A program made the translations under genes and the position numbers. The notes under the pieces were generated by a model that had not been told where the DNA came from, did no database searches, and worked only from the letters and a program-made list of their open reading frames with translations. This document shows, one piece after another, positions 1 through 13,104 of a DNA stretch of 64,000 nt. This DNA comes from Atopsyche davidsoni (taxonomy: Eukaryota; Arthropoda; Insecta; Trichoptera; Hydrobiosidae), in NCBI GenBank assembly GCA_022113835.1, contig JAILWY010000009.1, positions 8,222,001-8,286,000 on the forward strand, written 5' to 3'. The stretch's first letter is position 1; each line of letters opens with the position of its first letter.

Positions 1-3000
1 GGATAAAATAAAAGTTTTCCTCAACAAGCATGTGTTTTATTTACGTCAATTCAACCGACAAAAAATATTGAAAGCGGGGAATATTATATATTATCTCTTT
101 TGTGTCTAACCAATGAAAATATATGGGTTTTTTATTACGTAGTTTATTATGCATGGGTTAAACATAAGTTTGAATAAAAATACTCCAATTGTAAGTAAAA
201 TCTTACTAACTATTTAAAAAATAATTAAGAGTTTATATTTGTTACTTTTCATATTTAAAATGAGTTTATGTAAATAATTTATGAATTAATTTGTTTTTAT
301 ATTATTGTGAATTTATATACATTAAAAAAATATATTTCATATTAAATATGAACTAGACGATTAAAATAGTAAGTGGATGATTTATTTTGAATATATATAT
401 AAAATGAAGATAATTTAAGTAAATGTTTTTCAGACAAACCCTAATAGCACCCTACAGAGTTCAGATCATCGTCTCGCTCATAAATAAAGTACTTAAATAT
501 CTAATACAAAACAGAAATAAATTAAAAAAGTTACGGCTTACTTCGCAAGGCCGTTGGCCTAAACAATCAACGTAATTTAATTATGAATTACTAATCACGA
601 TATTGCGGAGAAAACTCCAAATTAATCTCAACTTAAATTGAAAACTTTCTTCAAATCTAATATTTTTAGGCCTTTACGATACTGAGACTAAATGTTACTT
701 TGATTAAATAAATATTCGTCAATGTAAAAAAATATATGTCCCTAATACCAAAAAAAAGTACTGATTTTATTGTTTGATGTATAAAAGTAACACCAAGCTT
801 GCTACAGACTTGATTGTATTCCCTTTCTTGATTAAACTGAAATAAATAAGTTTTTCTTTATTAGAAGCTAATGCTTGGAACAAGAATACGCGATTTTAAT
901 AAGAAATATCTTTTTTCACATAAACTTAATTAATATTTAATTACTCAATAATAATTTCATACCTGTAAAACTTTTGTGTTCCGAGAATGTCTTTGGTTTA
1001 ATTTTTCTCATTATTTATTAAGTGAATTCGTCAAAATACTCGAATGTTTTTTATGTGCATTGTGTTATATACATAAGGCTTAAAAGACACTGAATGAAAT
1101 TGATAAAATTTAATGCGTCTGCGGTCCACCAAGACGATAGCGAGAAACATTGATGGTGATCAATTTGGAAACCAAACCTAAAAATGGATAACAATTTATT
1201 TAAAAAAGCATACGAACTACACCACACAGACTTTTATGTTGAGACTGTTAATTTCTCAAAGATGTGATATCTTTCCAGTTTTATATTTTCCACAGTTTCA
1301 AACTTAAAACTGCACACCTGAAAGGTCAAGAGTCGAGCTTGGAGTCCGTATGACGTAAAGAGCCATGATAAAGCAAGAAATAGTGACAGAACCCGGTTCT
1401 ACGCGGTGTGAAGAATAATTCACTTTACTATTCAAAGTTTATCTTCGGGGTGAGTATTTGCGGTGCTAGAGTCGAGGGTAATTTTCGTGCTCTGTGATCT
1501 TATATAGGGTGTGAGGGTTTATCGCACCGGAGAATTGATTTAAAGATGGTGCTTGGGCACTTTTTAGTCTCACCCCGGGCTTATAAATACCATTTATGAG
1601 AGGAATGGTACCATAAACTGCAGCGTATAAATAAAGTTAAATACTGTGCAGTCTATTTTTACACTCAATGTCTAATAAAAAGAGAGCCACGCAAGCTGGT
1701 ACTAAAGTTAATGAAAGCGGTCTATGAGACTAGAAATAACGAGCTATCTCACACAATCTGGCCCACTCGATTAAAAATGAAATATCTTTTATGATATAAA
1801 CTTTAGTTTCAAATTTATTTATGCAATAAATAAAAATACGTGGGAGTTGGCTTAGATTTATTTCAAGCGTTATAACAATATTTTAAAGTTGATAAAATAA
1901 TGTCAACACAAATTGCTCTGGGCTGCATGTACTGATGCATGATGATTAACAATCGAAATAATTACATGTTAATGACCTGTTAGTCTAATCACTGTACCAC
2001 TTATTACAAACGATAAGTTGAAATATCCTTAATAGTTTTACACAGAGGGAGGCCATTACAGTTTACTGCTCTTATCGATTATTATTTTGCTATATGCATC
2101 AATCATACATCTAGGTACCGTGGTTTCAAATATTACTTGAGCCATGTACATTTATTATTGTTATATGTTCATTACTTCACGGAGCGGCGTATGATGGGTG
2201 TAAACAAACCAAGAAGATTGTATTTGCATAAAGATGTATTTAAATAATGGTAATGCCTAAATGTATATTTATATACAATACAATTATTGTATAGGTTGCC
2301 AAGTAAATATATCGCTAGAAACTTTGTGGTGACCGAACTAAAAGTCAGGAGGCGTCAATACTACCCCTAGAATATAATATATTTTTATGAGGGTTTTTCC
2401 TCGTCGTTTCATAATATGTGACCTGTGTAGACAAGTACGCGACACTTAATATATTATCTTTCAGTGGCGTTCAATTTATAAAAGTAATAAAATACTGCAT
2501 GCCTTAAAATTTTCAAATTCGTACAATATTTAAAATGTATAATATAACCACAAAGAGAGCTAGATAAGAGATAAGCTTAATTTATTTTCTTATATTTCAA
2601 GTAATTTACATCATAAGTTTTCATTAATTCTATAAAAAATCATTGATCTGATATGAAACCCATTGCACGCCAATGTTATCTGCATAGCATTATAAGCTTT
2701 GTAGTGATGGCCACAATATAATAATTTCTTCAACCAACCTTATTAGAATTTTACATTATAATATATTCTTTAAATGAAGCAGAACAAACCCACACACAAT
2801 AGTGATGATCTGATATTGATAATATTTATACAAGTATAGATTTAAAACGATTGAATATACAAAAATATCAAACTGAAAAAAATATTTACTACAGTAAAAA
2901 TCGAAACGTAAACGAGCAATTGATTTTCCATTTGTTCGGATATTCGTAATTATCATTCGAATATGTATTATACTATTTAATCGATTACTTTCAATAACCG

Positions 3001-5369
3001 GGATTTTCGATCAAATGTATCCGATCATGCCCATCACTTTAGTCGCTAAATTTATTTTTTTTAAACACAAGGTACCTACATGGAATTGAGATCCACATGT
3101 CTGCTGAGCCGAAGTGCCAATTTGCTCTGCGCGCGTTTAAATGAAGCATATCTATGCGTGACACGCGCCCTCCTCAAGGCCGCCTCGCTGTTGAGTGCCT
3201 TTCGTGGGTTTTTTTTCTATGAAAAAATGCTGTGGAAATAATGATGGATTCATAACTAAGTAGATTAATTTACCCCTCGTCGTGGATGACTGATCGAATG
3301 TTTGTTTATGTAGGTACTTAAAATTTTCATCACCTTTCACTATCGAGAAATTAAAACATTTTGATTTCGAAATTGAAAATGAATATTGATATCTACAAAT
3401 AAAAATAAATCACCAACATACAATTTCTTTCATCATCACGCATTTCAGCATATCGATCGACGTAGGTAGATCTCACGAAATTAGCAAATAATACTGCGTA
3501 TAAAATTAATACAGTTTTTTTAGTTGAACGCTAGCTCAATGGTAAAAAGAACTACAGAGCTACTCGAAGCTCATTTTTGATTCACTTGATGACGTAAAAC
3601 GTATGAAATAAATATTTTTATAGTTATAATACAATCAAGTCAGATTATAAAATCAACTAAAAGTAAATTCAAGTTTTAACTTGAACCGTACAGTGAGAAT
3701 GTTTACGTCTATTTCTATTCAGGGATATGTAAAATATATTTTTAATCCAAACGGAATGAAGATACTGTTCTAATGAAACCTGATTTATTTTCATATATAA
3801 CAACTTTTCATATATCATATTTAATAATACGGTGTGCGGCTATACCCTGATCCTGATTGTAGCTTACATGGAATTCTCTATTTTCATGAAGCAATTTGGT
3901 TAGGGAAAATATGTGTAAAGATTTTATTTTTTGCAATTCACTGAACTTGTTTTGCACACTGAGTGAATTGAATGTTTGCGCCATTGTGTAAGGGAGTTTA
4001 TGATTTTTTACTACGAGGGTAATATTAAAATTAACACAGTGCTCATGCTCAGGCATAAGATAGACGAACCGTTCACTTGCAACTGTTGGGATTTATGAAT
4101 CGCATTTCTCACACTGATTACTCCATAAAATGGTTTTTGTATTTTAAATTAGAAGATGTTGTAAAACATGAGCAGTTAGTACAAATTGTTTTATTTCAAA
4201 GATACAGGTATTATTTTAACACAACTGTAAAAAGTTGCTTATTTCGGGGGAACTTTATTTATAATAAAACGCTATTCAAAAAAATATATATCTGTGGTAA
4301 GAATTTTACAAAACAGAAAACATACTTAATTTTTTTATGTTATTCCTTTAAAAGTGTTTCATAAGCAACAAAACTAGATTTTTTTTGGTATAAGATATTG
4401 CATTGAATTGAAAATAAATGTACGAATTTATTCTGAATTTAGTATTGCGTAATTTGGTTCCATGAATATTGGTTTTTAAGAGTACATCATATTTATAAAA
4501 TATTGGTAGAACATATAAGTGGATCTCATTATTAAAAATCAGAAAAGGAATTTCAACAAATACTAAATTGTTTGCTGATCAAACAAGCTTCGCAATAAAA
4601 ACGTATTACTGCTACAATGCCCGGCCCTGTGCATTATTACATTTAGCAAAAGGATATTAAATCGTATTCGTATACTGCTTTAGTCATATTTTGTTCTTTT
4701 TTAGTATAATAAGTTAGAGAAGAAAGGGACTACAAGTCACTCTGTCCACAAAACCGTGAAAGCATACGGTTTTGCGAGGTTCATACGCGAAATCTGTTCT
4801 TTAGATTGAACGTTAAATTTGAGAACCGTAAAAATAAACGAACCGTTATTTGGGTGCATTGACTGTCTAGGATTTCAAACGAGTTAAATTTTGGGCGAGA
4901 ATACATTTGCTTAACTGTTAATCCGACTCTTGGTAAGTGAAGATTGCTATATTTCACTGAATATGTTCTATTAAGTGTAAGCGATTTGAATAGCACGAGG
5001 ATACACAAAATGTAACTGAATTCACAAAACATATTTAATATATTATGATTTCTTATCAATAAATGCTAAAACATTCACGCTTGGGCTCATTTGAATACAA
5101 AATATATTGTCAAACGCACGAGAAAATGATTATTTAAAAAAAAATTCACTATCTCTTTAGTATTTATTTATTATAAATATTAAAGACGCACAAAAAAATG
5201 ATACACGTTATTCAAAAAAAAAATGTAGCAATATTATTCTTCTCAAGCTAATTTATTCTCAATTCATAAAAAAACACCACAATTCTACATAATTGGACAT
5301 AGTGAAATACACTATAATTTGAAATTTGGGGTTGTAGAAAATAGCGGCGGTTATCATTCTGTATCAAAT

Positions 5370-5432
<63 letters not shown>

Positions 5433-5627
5433 CCGTACGATTTAAGATTGCAATATGGTTTGAGCGAGTCTTAAATAAAATTTATTTGATGGAAAAAAAA
5501 CGCTTTATTTAGGTCGTTTGGTGTGGCATAAAGTTAATAATGTTCTCCACTTAATTACAACGCCAAATCTGGTAAGCCAATTAACGAATGCGCCAACAAC
5601 ACACGCGTGGAGGAGAATGCGCCTTAC
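1..5627 (-). other. Cmip intron (downstream part), AT-rich
   Basis: This is intronic with respect to the minus-strand Cmip gene, since the next coding segment is not present. I see only short ORFs of the number expected by chance in AT-rich DNA. Notable content is the (TA)28 tract near 5374, a GC-richer patch at 1320-1600 and another at 3120-3220. No transposase, reverse transcriptase or RNA gene is recognisable. Confidence 0.7.
5374..5429. repeat. (TA)28 microsatellite
   Basis: There are 56 bases of uninterrupted TA dinucleotide, about 200 bp downstream of the Cmip micro-exon donor. Such tracts form cruciforms and are commonly length-polymorphic, so the assembled length should be treated with caution. 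Confidence 0.98.
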
Positions 5628-5678
5628 CTTCCACTGGATGGAGTGGAACCACTGGTCGCGGGTGTACGCATTCTTTGC
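5628..5678 (-). CDS. Cmip: Cmip homologue, short exon encoding the PH-domain C-terminal helix
   Basis: This 51-bp phase-0 micro-exon encodes AKNAYTRDQWFHSIQWK. Its acceptor is tttgttacag and its donor is AAG|gtaagg. The corresponding vertebrate CMIP segment, as I recall it, reads AANSYLRDQWFHSLQWK, giving 13 of 17 identities. It follows directly on the GSLLLQ end of the exon at 10651-10779, so the two exons splice in frame. The conserved Trp in R-D-Q-W is the PH-domain helix tryptophan. The next expected segment (K-I-Y-K-Y-like, then the helical region) was not found between here and base 1, so the gene continues outside the window. Reading through the donor gives a short unrelated tail, consistent with intron. 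Confidence 0.93.
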
Positions 5679-6921
5679 CTGTAACAAACAAAACATCATT
5701 ATAAAACATACAATTTAATATTTAAAAACATACCCCGCAAATTGGTCGTATATATCAAATAAACGATACCCCCAATGAATATAAAATTATTAACGTGACT
5801 ACAATAGTCTATGCTAGCATCACAATCTAAATATTTCTCATTGCAATATTGATCAAAATGTTATTACCCCAGTGGGGTTTTAAATAAAACAATAACAGGC
5901 TTTGAATAGCGATGCTGTGTTAATAATAGTAACACAGAGAATAACGAATAATAAATTATTAACTGCTGAATAATTCATGAAATATTTGAAAAATCTCTAT
6001 TGTGAATTTCACGATTGTTTTAGTAAGTACTCCAAATGACTCAAATCTGAACAAAATCAAAAGAGAGCGTCTGAATTTGATGACACAAAAAATATCTACG
6101 AATGATCTTTCAAGCTAAAAAAATGTGAGGTATATCGAAGGAAATATAGTTTGCTCAAAACGACCACCGAGATGTAAACAACTTAACAACTAATGGCCAT
6201 AAAGTGCCGTGCAAATAAATGGTAGTAATAAATAACAAGAAATATAATCTGAAACGTATAAAATCGTGCAGAATATTAAACATCTCTTGCATTGTTGTAA
6301 TTCCGAGAAGTAGAATGTCCCTTAAACTGTTAAATAGATTACTAAGTAAACAAGAAAAATATTGTTTATATTTAATTTAATCATTAGTCCTAGTTAAATT
6401 TAAATAATTTCACTTCTTAACGTGTTTTCAGTTTTCACAAGTCACCTTCACAATTGAATATTAATTTAACATCCGATTAACAATGATCGTTGTATTGTTA
6501 TTATCTCAACAACAACAAAACCAATACAATGAATATTAAAATATCTAAACGAACCATGTAAAAATGGAACCTCTTGAATGTCATCAATGACGTTAGTTAT
6601 TTTTTTATTCAATATGAAAAGAGTAACCAGTTTCTACATCAGCGTCATCCAACTATTTAGCGCTAATCTCGATAAGATTCCAACCCAAAGGTTAATTTTC
6701 CTACACCACAAGAGCGCCTAGGCAGTGAAAAGTGAAATACACAGTTGGAAGTACATGCATACTTAAGAGTAGACAAATATTTAATCGAAACGAGAATAGT
6801 CAAAGTTAAATTCAACTGCACGCAATCGGAGAGTTTCACGGGTAGTTGTATTGTTTGCTTGAATTTCTCGATGTTCCCGCAGTTCACGAGCACTGGAAGA
6901 AGTTCTGATGTTCCTAGCTGC

Positions 6922-6929
6922 TGACGTCA
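6922..6929. promoter_or_regulatory. CRE-type palindrome TGACGTCA
   Basis: This is a perfect palindromic cAMP-response/ATF-type site in the Cmip intron, within a modest GC-rich patch (6900-7080). It is one of at least five perfect copies in the window. A role is inferred from the motif only. Confidence 0.35.
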
Positions 6930-7772
6930 GAGAACTTTCCAAGGAACTTTATATGTGCTCTTTTATTGAGGATTCGATTCACCGTAAACTATGTTGGGAA
7001 GTGTCGACACGCCGAGGCTTCGTCTACAGCTGCATTTAATAACTTGGGGTTCGAACTGCCTCGTGTCTTATGTGCTGGCGTAGTTGTTTTTCCACGACAC
7101 AATTAGTTTTTTCATTCCGTAAAAAAATGATTCTTTGAAAATATTTACACAATAATATTATTTCTAGAGACTTAATAATCTAAACACAGCCATTCGGTTT
7201 GTTCAAATGCTTTGTATCCATTTGAGTTTTCGGCGCTTTCAGAAACGATTTATAGATTAAGAATATTAAAGTTTAAAGTCGAGTGACTATAACAATGAGG
7301 GTGTGTTGGCATTAAAAGCTCCTTACTCAATATTCTATAGTATATTTATAGTAACCATTTAAACAAAGACTGATATTTATCTTCATAGACGACGTTCATT
7401 ATAATGAAGGTGTTCTGGGCACACAATTATTTTTAATGTAGTACTTACCATCGTAACTTCAATATAAGGATAGTAATTAAATATATTTACATATATTTCC
7501 TGAGGTCCAAGCGTTCCAAAATAAACAGATATTTAAGAAAATGTAAGTAAGAATAACTAGTCTCTTCGTGAGTAAGAAGCTGCGTGAAATGATATATTTA
7601 ACTAGGTCAGTATCCTGTTGATTAAATTTGAATACATAAAAACAACAATTAATGACATAAGTGACATAAGATTTTCCTGGTGTGTTTATTTAGTAGACTA
7701 TTAATAGCATGAAGAGATTGTTGAGACGTAAAATAAAGTAAAGTGTGACATCCATTTGCGTAATCGAATAAT

Positions 7773-7818
7773 TAAGTGATGATATTATAACATTCTAATG
7801 TTATAATATCATCACTTA
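7773..7818. repeat. Hairpin with two perfect 22-bp arms
   Basis: The left arm at 7773-7794 (taagtgatgatattataaca then tt) is the exact reverse complement of the right arm at 7797-7818, with only the bases ct between. The 46-nt structure would extrude as a cruciform in DNA or form a perfect stem in RNA. The loop is too tight for a typical microRNA precursor. It may be a miniature fold-back element or a recent inverted duplication. Confidence 0.95.
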
Positions 7819-8201
7819 TAGGTGCTCTAGCACCTCCTGAGATTATTGATGAATCGTCATAAAACTTGTACGTATTAAGTATAATATGATAAGAATCGAT
7901 TTCCTAAAAACCCAAAATAAACCTCAATGGAAAAAAAAACGCTAATTTAAATATTTTCAAATAACCGTTGACTCATAAATGCAAATTTCCAAACCAAAAA
8001 TTATATGGGCTTTTGAAGGCGTTTTACGTATCTTAAAAACTTACAGTGAAAGAGTCGCACATTTGTTTATCAAAGTTTTCTTTTAAATTTATAAAACAAC
8101 GAATAAGATGAGAAGTTTTCATTGAACGTAAAAAAAACTGTGTCTACATATGATCTTCACGTTGGCTAGGTCTGTAACCTTATGGCAATTACCTGTATAA
8201 G

Positions 8202-8350
8202 TGCCGATTGACCTTGAACCTGATGAGCTATACTGGCACCCTCGAAACGTTAAATCACATTTGAAAGATAAAACTCGTCCTCAAAAAGATACCAGCAATA
8301 TTTCCAAATTGAAAAATCTAAAAAAACAATATGACTGCCATAACGTTATA
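8202..8350 (+). CDS. Possible exon of an unrecognised gene, antisense within a Cmip intron
   Basis: This is an open segment of 49 codons plus two leading bases, beginning P-I-D-L-E-P-D-E-L-Y-W-H-P-R. It is hydrophilic and lysine-rich, with a single Cys near the end (Y-D-C-H-N). It is bounded on the right by a consensus donor (ATA|gtaagtat). On the left an in-frame stop sits immediately before a possible acceptor (cctgtataag), so the segment is open just where an exon would need to be. The amino-acid mix looks more like protein than the Phe/Ile/Tyr/Asn-rich chance ORFs around it. The frame stays open past the donor to 8536 (111 codons), a length that can occur by chance here. I recognise no family. 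A nested gene on the strand opposite Cmip would explain it, but no partner exon was identified. Confidence 0.3.
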
Positions 8351-8519
8351 GTAAGTATACGATATACTATTGTGTTTTCATTGGTAATCAGTTACAATCG
8401 AAAATATAGACATTGGAGCAGTATTGAGTGTAATTTTTCAATCGATTCACCAAATAAACATAAGGAAATAAGTGACCTACTTGTGCTTTCGTATTTTTTT
8501 AAAAAATATCCTCGATATC

Positions 8520-8556
8520 CATATGCTTATATGTAAAGATCACACATAAGCATATG
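8520..8556. repeat. 15-bp stem hairpin with 7-nt loop
   Basis: The arms catatgcttatatgt (8520-8534) and acacataagcatatg (8542-8556) pair over 15 positions with one mismatch (a G-T pair if folded as plus-strand RNA). The loop is aaagatc. It lies just beyond the possible exon at 8202-8350. It may act as an RNA stem or be an AT-rich coincidence. Confidence 0.6.
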
Positions 8557-9609
8557 AATTTCGGCAATCCAGAGTCTCATGGACGCGGTCCCTATACATA
8601 TATATTTATTGAATCAAGAAATATTTTCCATTTGATATTAAAGTTTTAATGCGTTTTTTTAAATGTTATCTAAAACTGTTTATAACGTGCGCTATTAAAT
8701 TATATTAAAAATAAAAGAAAGTTCGGTTGGAAAAGTATTTAATTTATTCGTTTTTTTCCAGTTTCAATTAATTTCATTTTTTATAATTTTCGTTGAAAAC
8801 ACAAGCGTGTTTTTACTGAAACACAAAAAAACACTTTCAAGCGTGAAAATGTACACTGAATTTTACATCTGGAAATGTATAATATTCAAGGAATTAGTCA
8901 TTTTTGGACTAAATTAATTTAAGCGAGTGTTTAGCAAATTGTAAGCTTTTTAAGCGATCACATTTTTTTATTTAGAATTATTCGTACGTTTACGGTCGAT
9001 AGCAATTTATCGACCTACATATCTACTAAGTAAAATAAACAACCAGAGCTATTTTGAACGGCCTCAATACCCATCTATTCTGTAAGAGCATTGAGGCCAT
9101 GAGAAGTTACGTACTGAACTATTTTATTTTTAAAAAATCATAAAAATATAAACGAAAAGATCTTACTTAAATATGTTTATATAAATATTATTAATTCAAA
9201 TTCAACTTTAACCTGAGTGGTATTATCGAGAAAACCTTAACATTGAGTTATAATATTATTCTATGACGTCCGACTCGAGGAGAATTAATAACAGGGAACA
9301 ATTATAATGATACTGTTACTACATTTCAATGTAAATTTTACAAATTAACATTATTTATTAGCAAGTATATATTTAGAAGCACCGCAGTAAGGAAACGAAA
9401 TAAACATAATATTGTACCTAAGTATTAGTATAACGATTGTCCCAGGAAAATATTTGGAATTTTACAAACACTTATCGCTAGAAATATGAATTCAAGATGA
9501 TTGACTAGTCCATTAAAAAAACTCATTAATCATGATAATACAGTGATGTTTACACCAAGTACATTTGCGTAAACTGAGATAAACGTCGAAACGATTTGTA
9601 TTATCGCTC

Positions 9610-9880
9610 GCAGTTCGCTTTGCGTTAAGTGTGACGCTGTATGATAAGCTGAGATTTAATGAGTCTGACGCGACGCAGCCTGCACGCAGCCTCGTGTCTC
9701 CGACCGCTCGGGGCTTGATGAGTTTTCTCGTTATAAGCCTGCATACGATTTTCAGGAAGCTGTGACGTCGCTCGCGATGGTAAATTGCCGAACGGCGCGT
9801 CGTCCATCAAAGTCAGAATAAGCCCTTTGTCATGGTATGACACAATTCAAAATGGTTTGCTCCCGCGGTGCTGGGGCTAC
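9610..9880. promoter_or_regulatory. GC-rich island in Cmip intron, candidate conserved regulatory element
   Basis: GC content rises sharply over about 270 bp lying 0.8 kb downstream (in Cmip orientation) of the 10651-10779 exon. It carries a near-CRE (tgacgtcg). A 72-codon minus-strand frame is open, but it has no clear splice sites and begins with a non-ATG codon, so a noncoding conserved element is the simpler reading. Confidence 0.3.
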
Positions 9881-10650
9881 CGATACCGAAATTGAGGAAT
9901 ATTAATGAAAAATATCCGCAATGATAATATGAATTTAATGTAACAGAGTTTACAATAGCCACTTGAAATTCAATTTGTATTCAGCAAGGCTCTAAAGATT
10001 ATTTGAATAGAACGGACTTTATCAATGACCATAGTATTATTCTGAATGTCCGTAAATATATTGTAAATGTATTTTTAAACATTTGCTGTAATAATAATTG
10101 AGCACGTTTGTAATGTAAAGTTTCAGCGGGAATTGAACATGAATATTATCTCTCCATATCTTCAAATTACTTCTTTAACAAGGAAAGTTGTGTTCCGTCA
10201 AACTAAATCTAAAATTTCATCCGAGATATAAATTTTCTACATTTGTTACTCACGTTTCAAAGTTTATTCTGTAATTGATTTCGAGATATATAACAAAAAA
10301 CTTCCAGTTATATCTTTTTTATGTCTGGATTAGAACTCTTACAATTTTAGGTTTTTCGATAAATACCTAAAAAATAAACATAGATTCTACTATATTATTG
10401 ATTTTTGAGAAGACCGTCTCACAGGAAGTAGATTCTACTAATGAGAGCGGTATCATACACAACAACATATTTTATTAACTAAATTACTTGAATCTGGCGT
10501 AATGTTAAATGATTTATAATGCGCATTAACACAAAAACCACATATTTCAATATCGCATATTCCATCGCTCCGAATGCGAGACCTTGGCAACGCAACCGCA
10601 AAACCAAATGTAATCAAATAAAATTGAATAACAAATAGGAAGTAGTTCAC

Positions 10651-10779
10651 CTGGAGTAACAGGGAGCCGTCGGGAACCACAATGCGCAGGCAGTACTTGT
10701 GGCTGGCGTCCCAGCGGCTCACCGAGTACACCTCCTGGATAGAGGAATACGTCAGCGGAGACTCCAGCATGGCGATTGG
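10651..10779 (-). CDS. Cmip: Cmip homologue, internal exon encoding middle of the PH domain
   Basis: This 43-codon phase-0 exon encodes the middle of a pleckstrin-homology domain. It begins P-I-A-M-L-E-S-P-L-T-Y-S-S-I, continues through a segment containing WDASHKYCLRI, and ends GSLLLQ. From memory, vertebrate C-Maf-inducing protein has a matching segment (Y-S-A-I-E-D-V, then W-E-N-A-P-K-Y-C-L, then V-L-L-Q) at the same spacing. The acceptor is a strong pyrimidine tract ending ttcttgcag and the donor is CAG|gtgaac, so both boundaries are well defined. GC content is far above the flanks. CMIP is a cytoplasmic signalling adaptor with an N-terminal PH domain and C-terminal leucine-rich repeats. 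The preceding exon should encode the first PH strands (an R-R-W-E-like motif) but was not found up to 64000. Family assignment is strong; function in this organism is inferred. Confidence 0.93.
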
Positions 10780-12464
10780 CTGCAAGAAAAAAAAAATTAT
10801 CAGCAAAATGTACACACAATAGAAAAGAGTTTTTCTAAACCGTTTTTAGTAGTGACTGCCTGTAACCAATATGGAAAACGAGAAAAAGCACGTTAGACCG
10901 TATGCACGTTGAAGTGACGGAGAGAAGAATTTGACAAGGGTTAACGAAACGAAGATGAATCGGGTGAATTTTCAATGACGCCCTGAAAATGAAAAAACTA
11001 CCAATAAATTTAAGTACTAGTATACTTTTTTTTACTGTAGAGATAATGTGATTATATTGACGAACCCTGCATGATGACACCTGCAAAATTGAAATCGACT
11101 TGAATAAATAGCACTCATAAAATAAAATTTATTACTTTAATTAAAAATAAAATGTCGTAGTTTGTGGGCAAAGATTTTTTTTAAATTTCGGTAGCTTAAT
11201 TTGTATTTTGAATTTTATAATAAATTGTAAAGGCTTCGCGTTTTTAAGTATTGTGTCTTTTTATGGAGCTTAATTTATTTTTAGGTACAGACGAATTTAG
11301 GACATAATTAATTTATTATAATAAAATTTTAATTTAATGGAAAAAATCTTTTCAATATCTACCTACCTACTGAAGAACCACCTGCTTTCTACTTTTGTAA
11401 ATAAACGAGTGGAATTTTTCGTGGGAATTTTTAAATTAAAAAAAATACTCAGTGTATTTTATTCATAAAAAAAATAAATCACATTTTGCGGTTTTATAAT
11501 AATAATTCAGACGGCTTGGCTTAGTAAAATTTACCGCCGTTATGAGTTGCAGGAGGATTAATAGAGTGGATTTTAAACATTATGCTTTTAATTAATCAAA
11601 TGGAGCATCAAAGGAAGGCATACGGTGGAGTCCGAAAGCCCTCAACCTGCTTTATTTGTTACGCCTGGCTCGCAGGTACATCTAGATGGATTGAAAGCTT
11701 ATTTATTTTCGTCTTTATGAGTTGACTGGCGATTTCAGTCAAACGCTTCGCTCAATAGGGTCAAGCATCAGCGACCGGAGTAAGCGTGATCATCTCCGCA
11801 AATCTATTTGTTTCGTGACTATGATTGAGTGATGTCGTTTTTTAGTACTTAATGCATATTTATATTACACAACAGACTGGATTTAACCCGCGGAGTCAGC
11901 TACAAGTACACACACAAATTGAAAAGAGTTGAGTGTGGTTTATGAAGGTGTGGTGTGTTTTAAGACTTTGTGTGCAACTTCTCCTAGAAGCAGCCCTTAA
12001 CGGCCATCGTTGCCCGTGAAAACCTGCAAACATATTCTTTTTCGGTTCTCTGCGAGTTCGGACCTCAAAGTTTTTTTTCTTCTATCTCCCTTCTATCAGT
12101 TAACTTCAAGAACTCATAATCTTTTTTTATAACATGGGTCTTTTTCTACTTTAGTAACGCATTAAATTAGTTCATACGTCAGCACCATATTAGTTAAAAT
12201 AGAAATTTTAATCCTTTGACTAAAAATTAACTTGTACTTATTCTAAAATGTTTTTTTGAATATTTATTTTAAACCTAAAAAGTATAGTAACACATTTTGG
12301 ATCTTTTGGAGGGATGATTGTAACATATAAAGAGAATAATACTTTTAAATACGTATGTAATAAAACAGGTAAAAAAAATATTTGAAAAATTATGATAACT
12401 AAATTAGAAGTAAACAATGAAATTTAGTAAATAAAAATTACAACATTAAAAAAATATTAAGTAA

Positions 12465-12508
12465 GTTTAAATAAGTAAAGTTTAAATAAGTAAAGTTTAA
12501 ATAAGAAA
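12465..12508. repeat. Three tandem copies of a 15-bp AT-rich unit
   Basis: The unit gtttaaataagtaaa is repeated almost exactly about three times. It is a simple minisatellite with no evident function. Confidence 0.9.
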
Positions 12509-13104
12509 GTTTTTTTTTAAACGCGTTTTAAAATTTTTATATTGATGAGGGACAAGGCATTTGCTTGGTGAAGATCCATATTATTAATGAATGAAAGGTA
12601 TCTTTATATATACTTAACATGAGTTGCAAGTTTTAAATTGCACTAAATTATGAAAAATTATAGCGCAATAATGATTTTTTCCGAATGTAGTACTATGCTA
12701 TTTGGATAAACGAATTCTGCTTCCTGGTGGCAGTACTTTTTAAAACCCAGTGAGTTGTTTTATAAACATTCTATTTCATTATGCATTATTAAAAAGTAAT
12801 TTAATTTTTTTGGTTTCGAAAACTGGTCTGTTCGCATTTATGAAAGCAAAGCACAAACGACGTAATAAAATTTTTAATGGAAAGTTACAGCATAATAAAT
12901 ATCACGTGAACGCATTAGAAGAATTTGAATATATGAGATGAAAAAAATCATCGCACAGATATTTGAAATCGTTAAGCATAATTGTCAAGACCGAGTGCGT
13001 CACTGTGACCGAAATACACATTGTTTATACATACATTATTATGAAAACAAACTTTTTCTCTAAACTGCGGAGATAAATTAGCGAATCCAGATTAAGCCGG
13101 AGCT

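Larger units (their letters stand above)
5679..10650 (-). other. Cmip intron between the two PH-domain exons
   Basis: This is a 4972-bp intron with GT-AG ends (gtgaac at the donor, ttacag at the acceptor). It contains a perfect TGACGTCA at 6922-6929, the 46-nt hairpin at 7773-7818, a second hairpin at 8520-8556, a possible opposite-strand exon at 8202-8350 and a GC-rich island at 9610-9880. Confidence 0.85.

Noticed and set aside
7025..7045. ggggttcgaactgcc resembles a tRNA T-arm
   Set aside because: The stem does not pair properly and no acceptor or anticodon arm is present.
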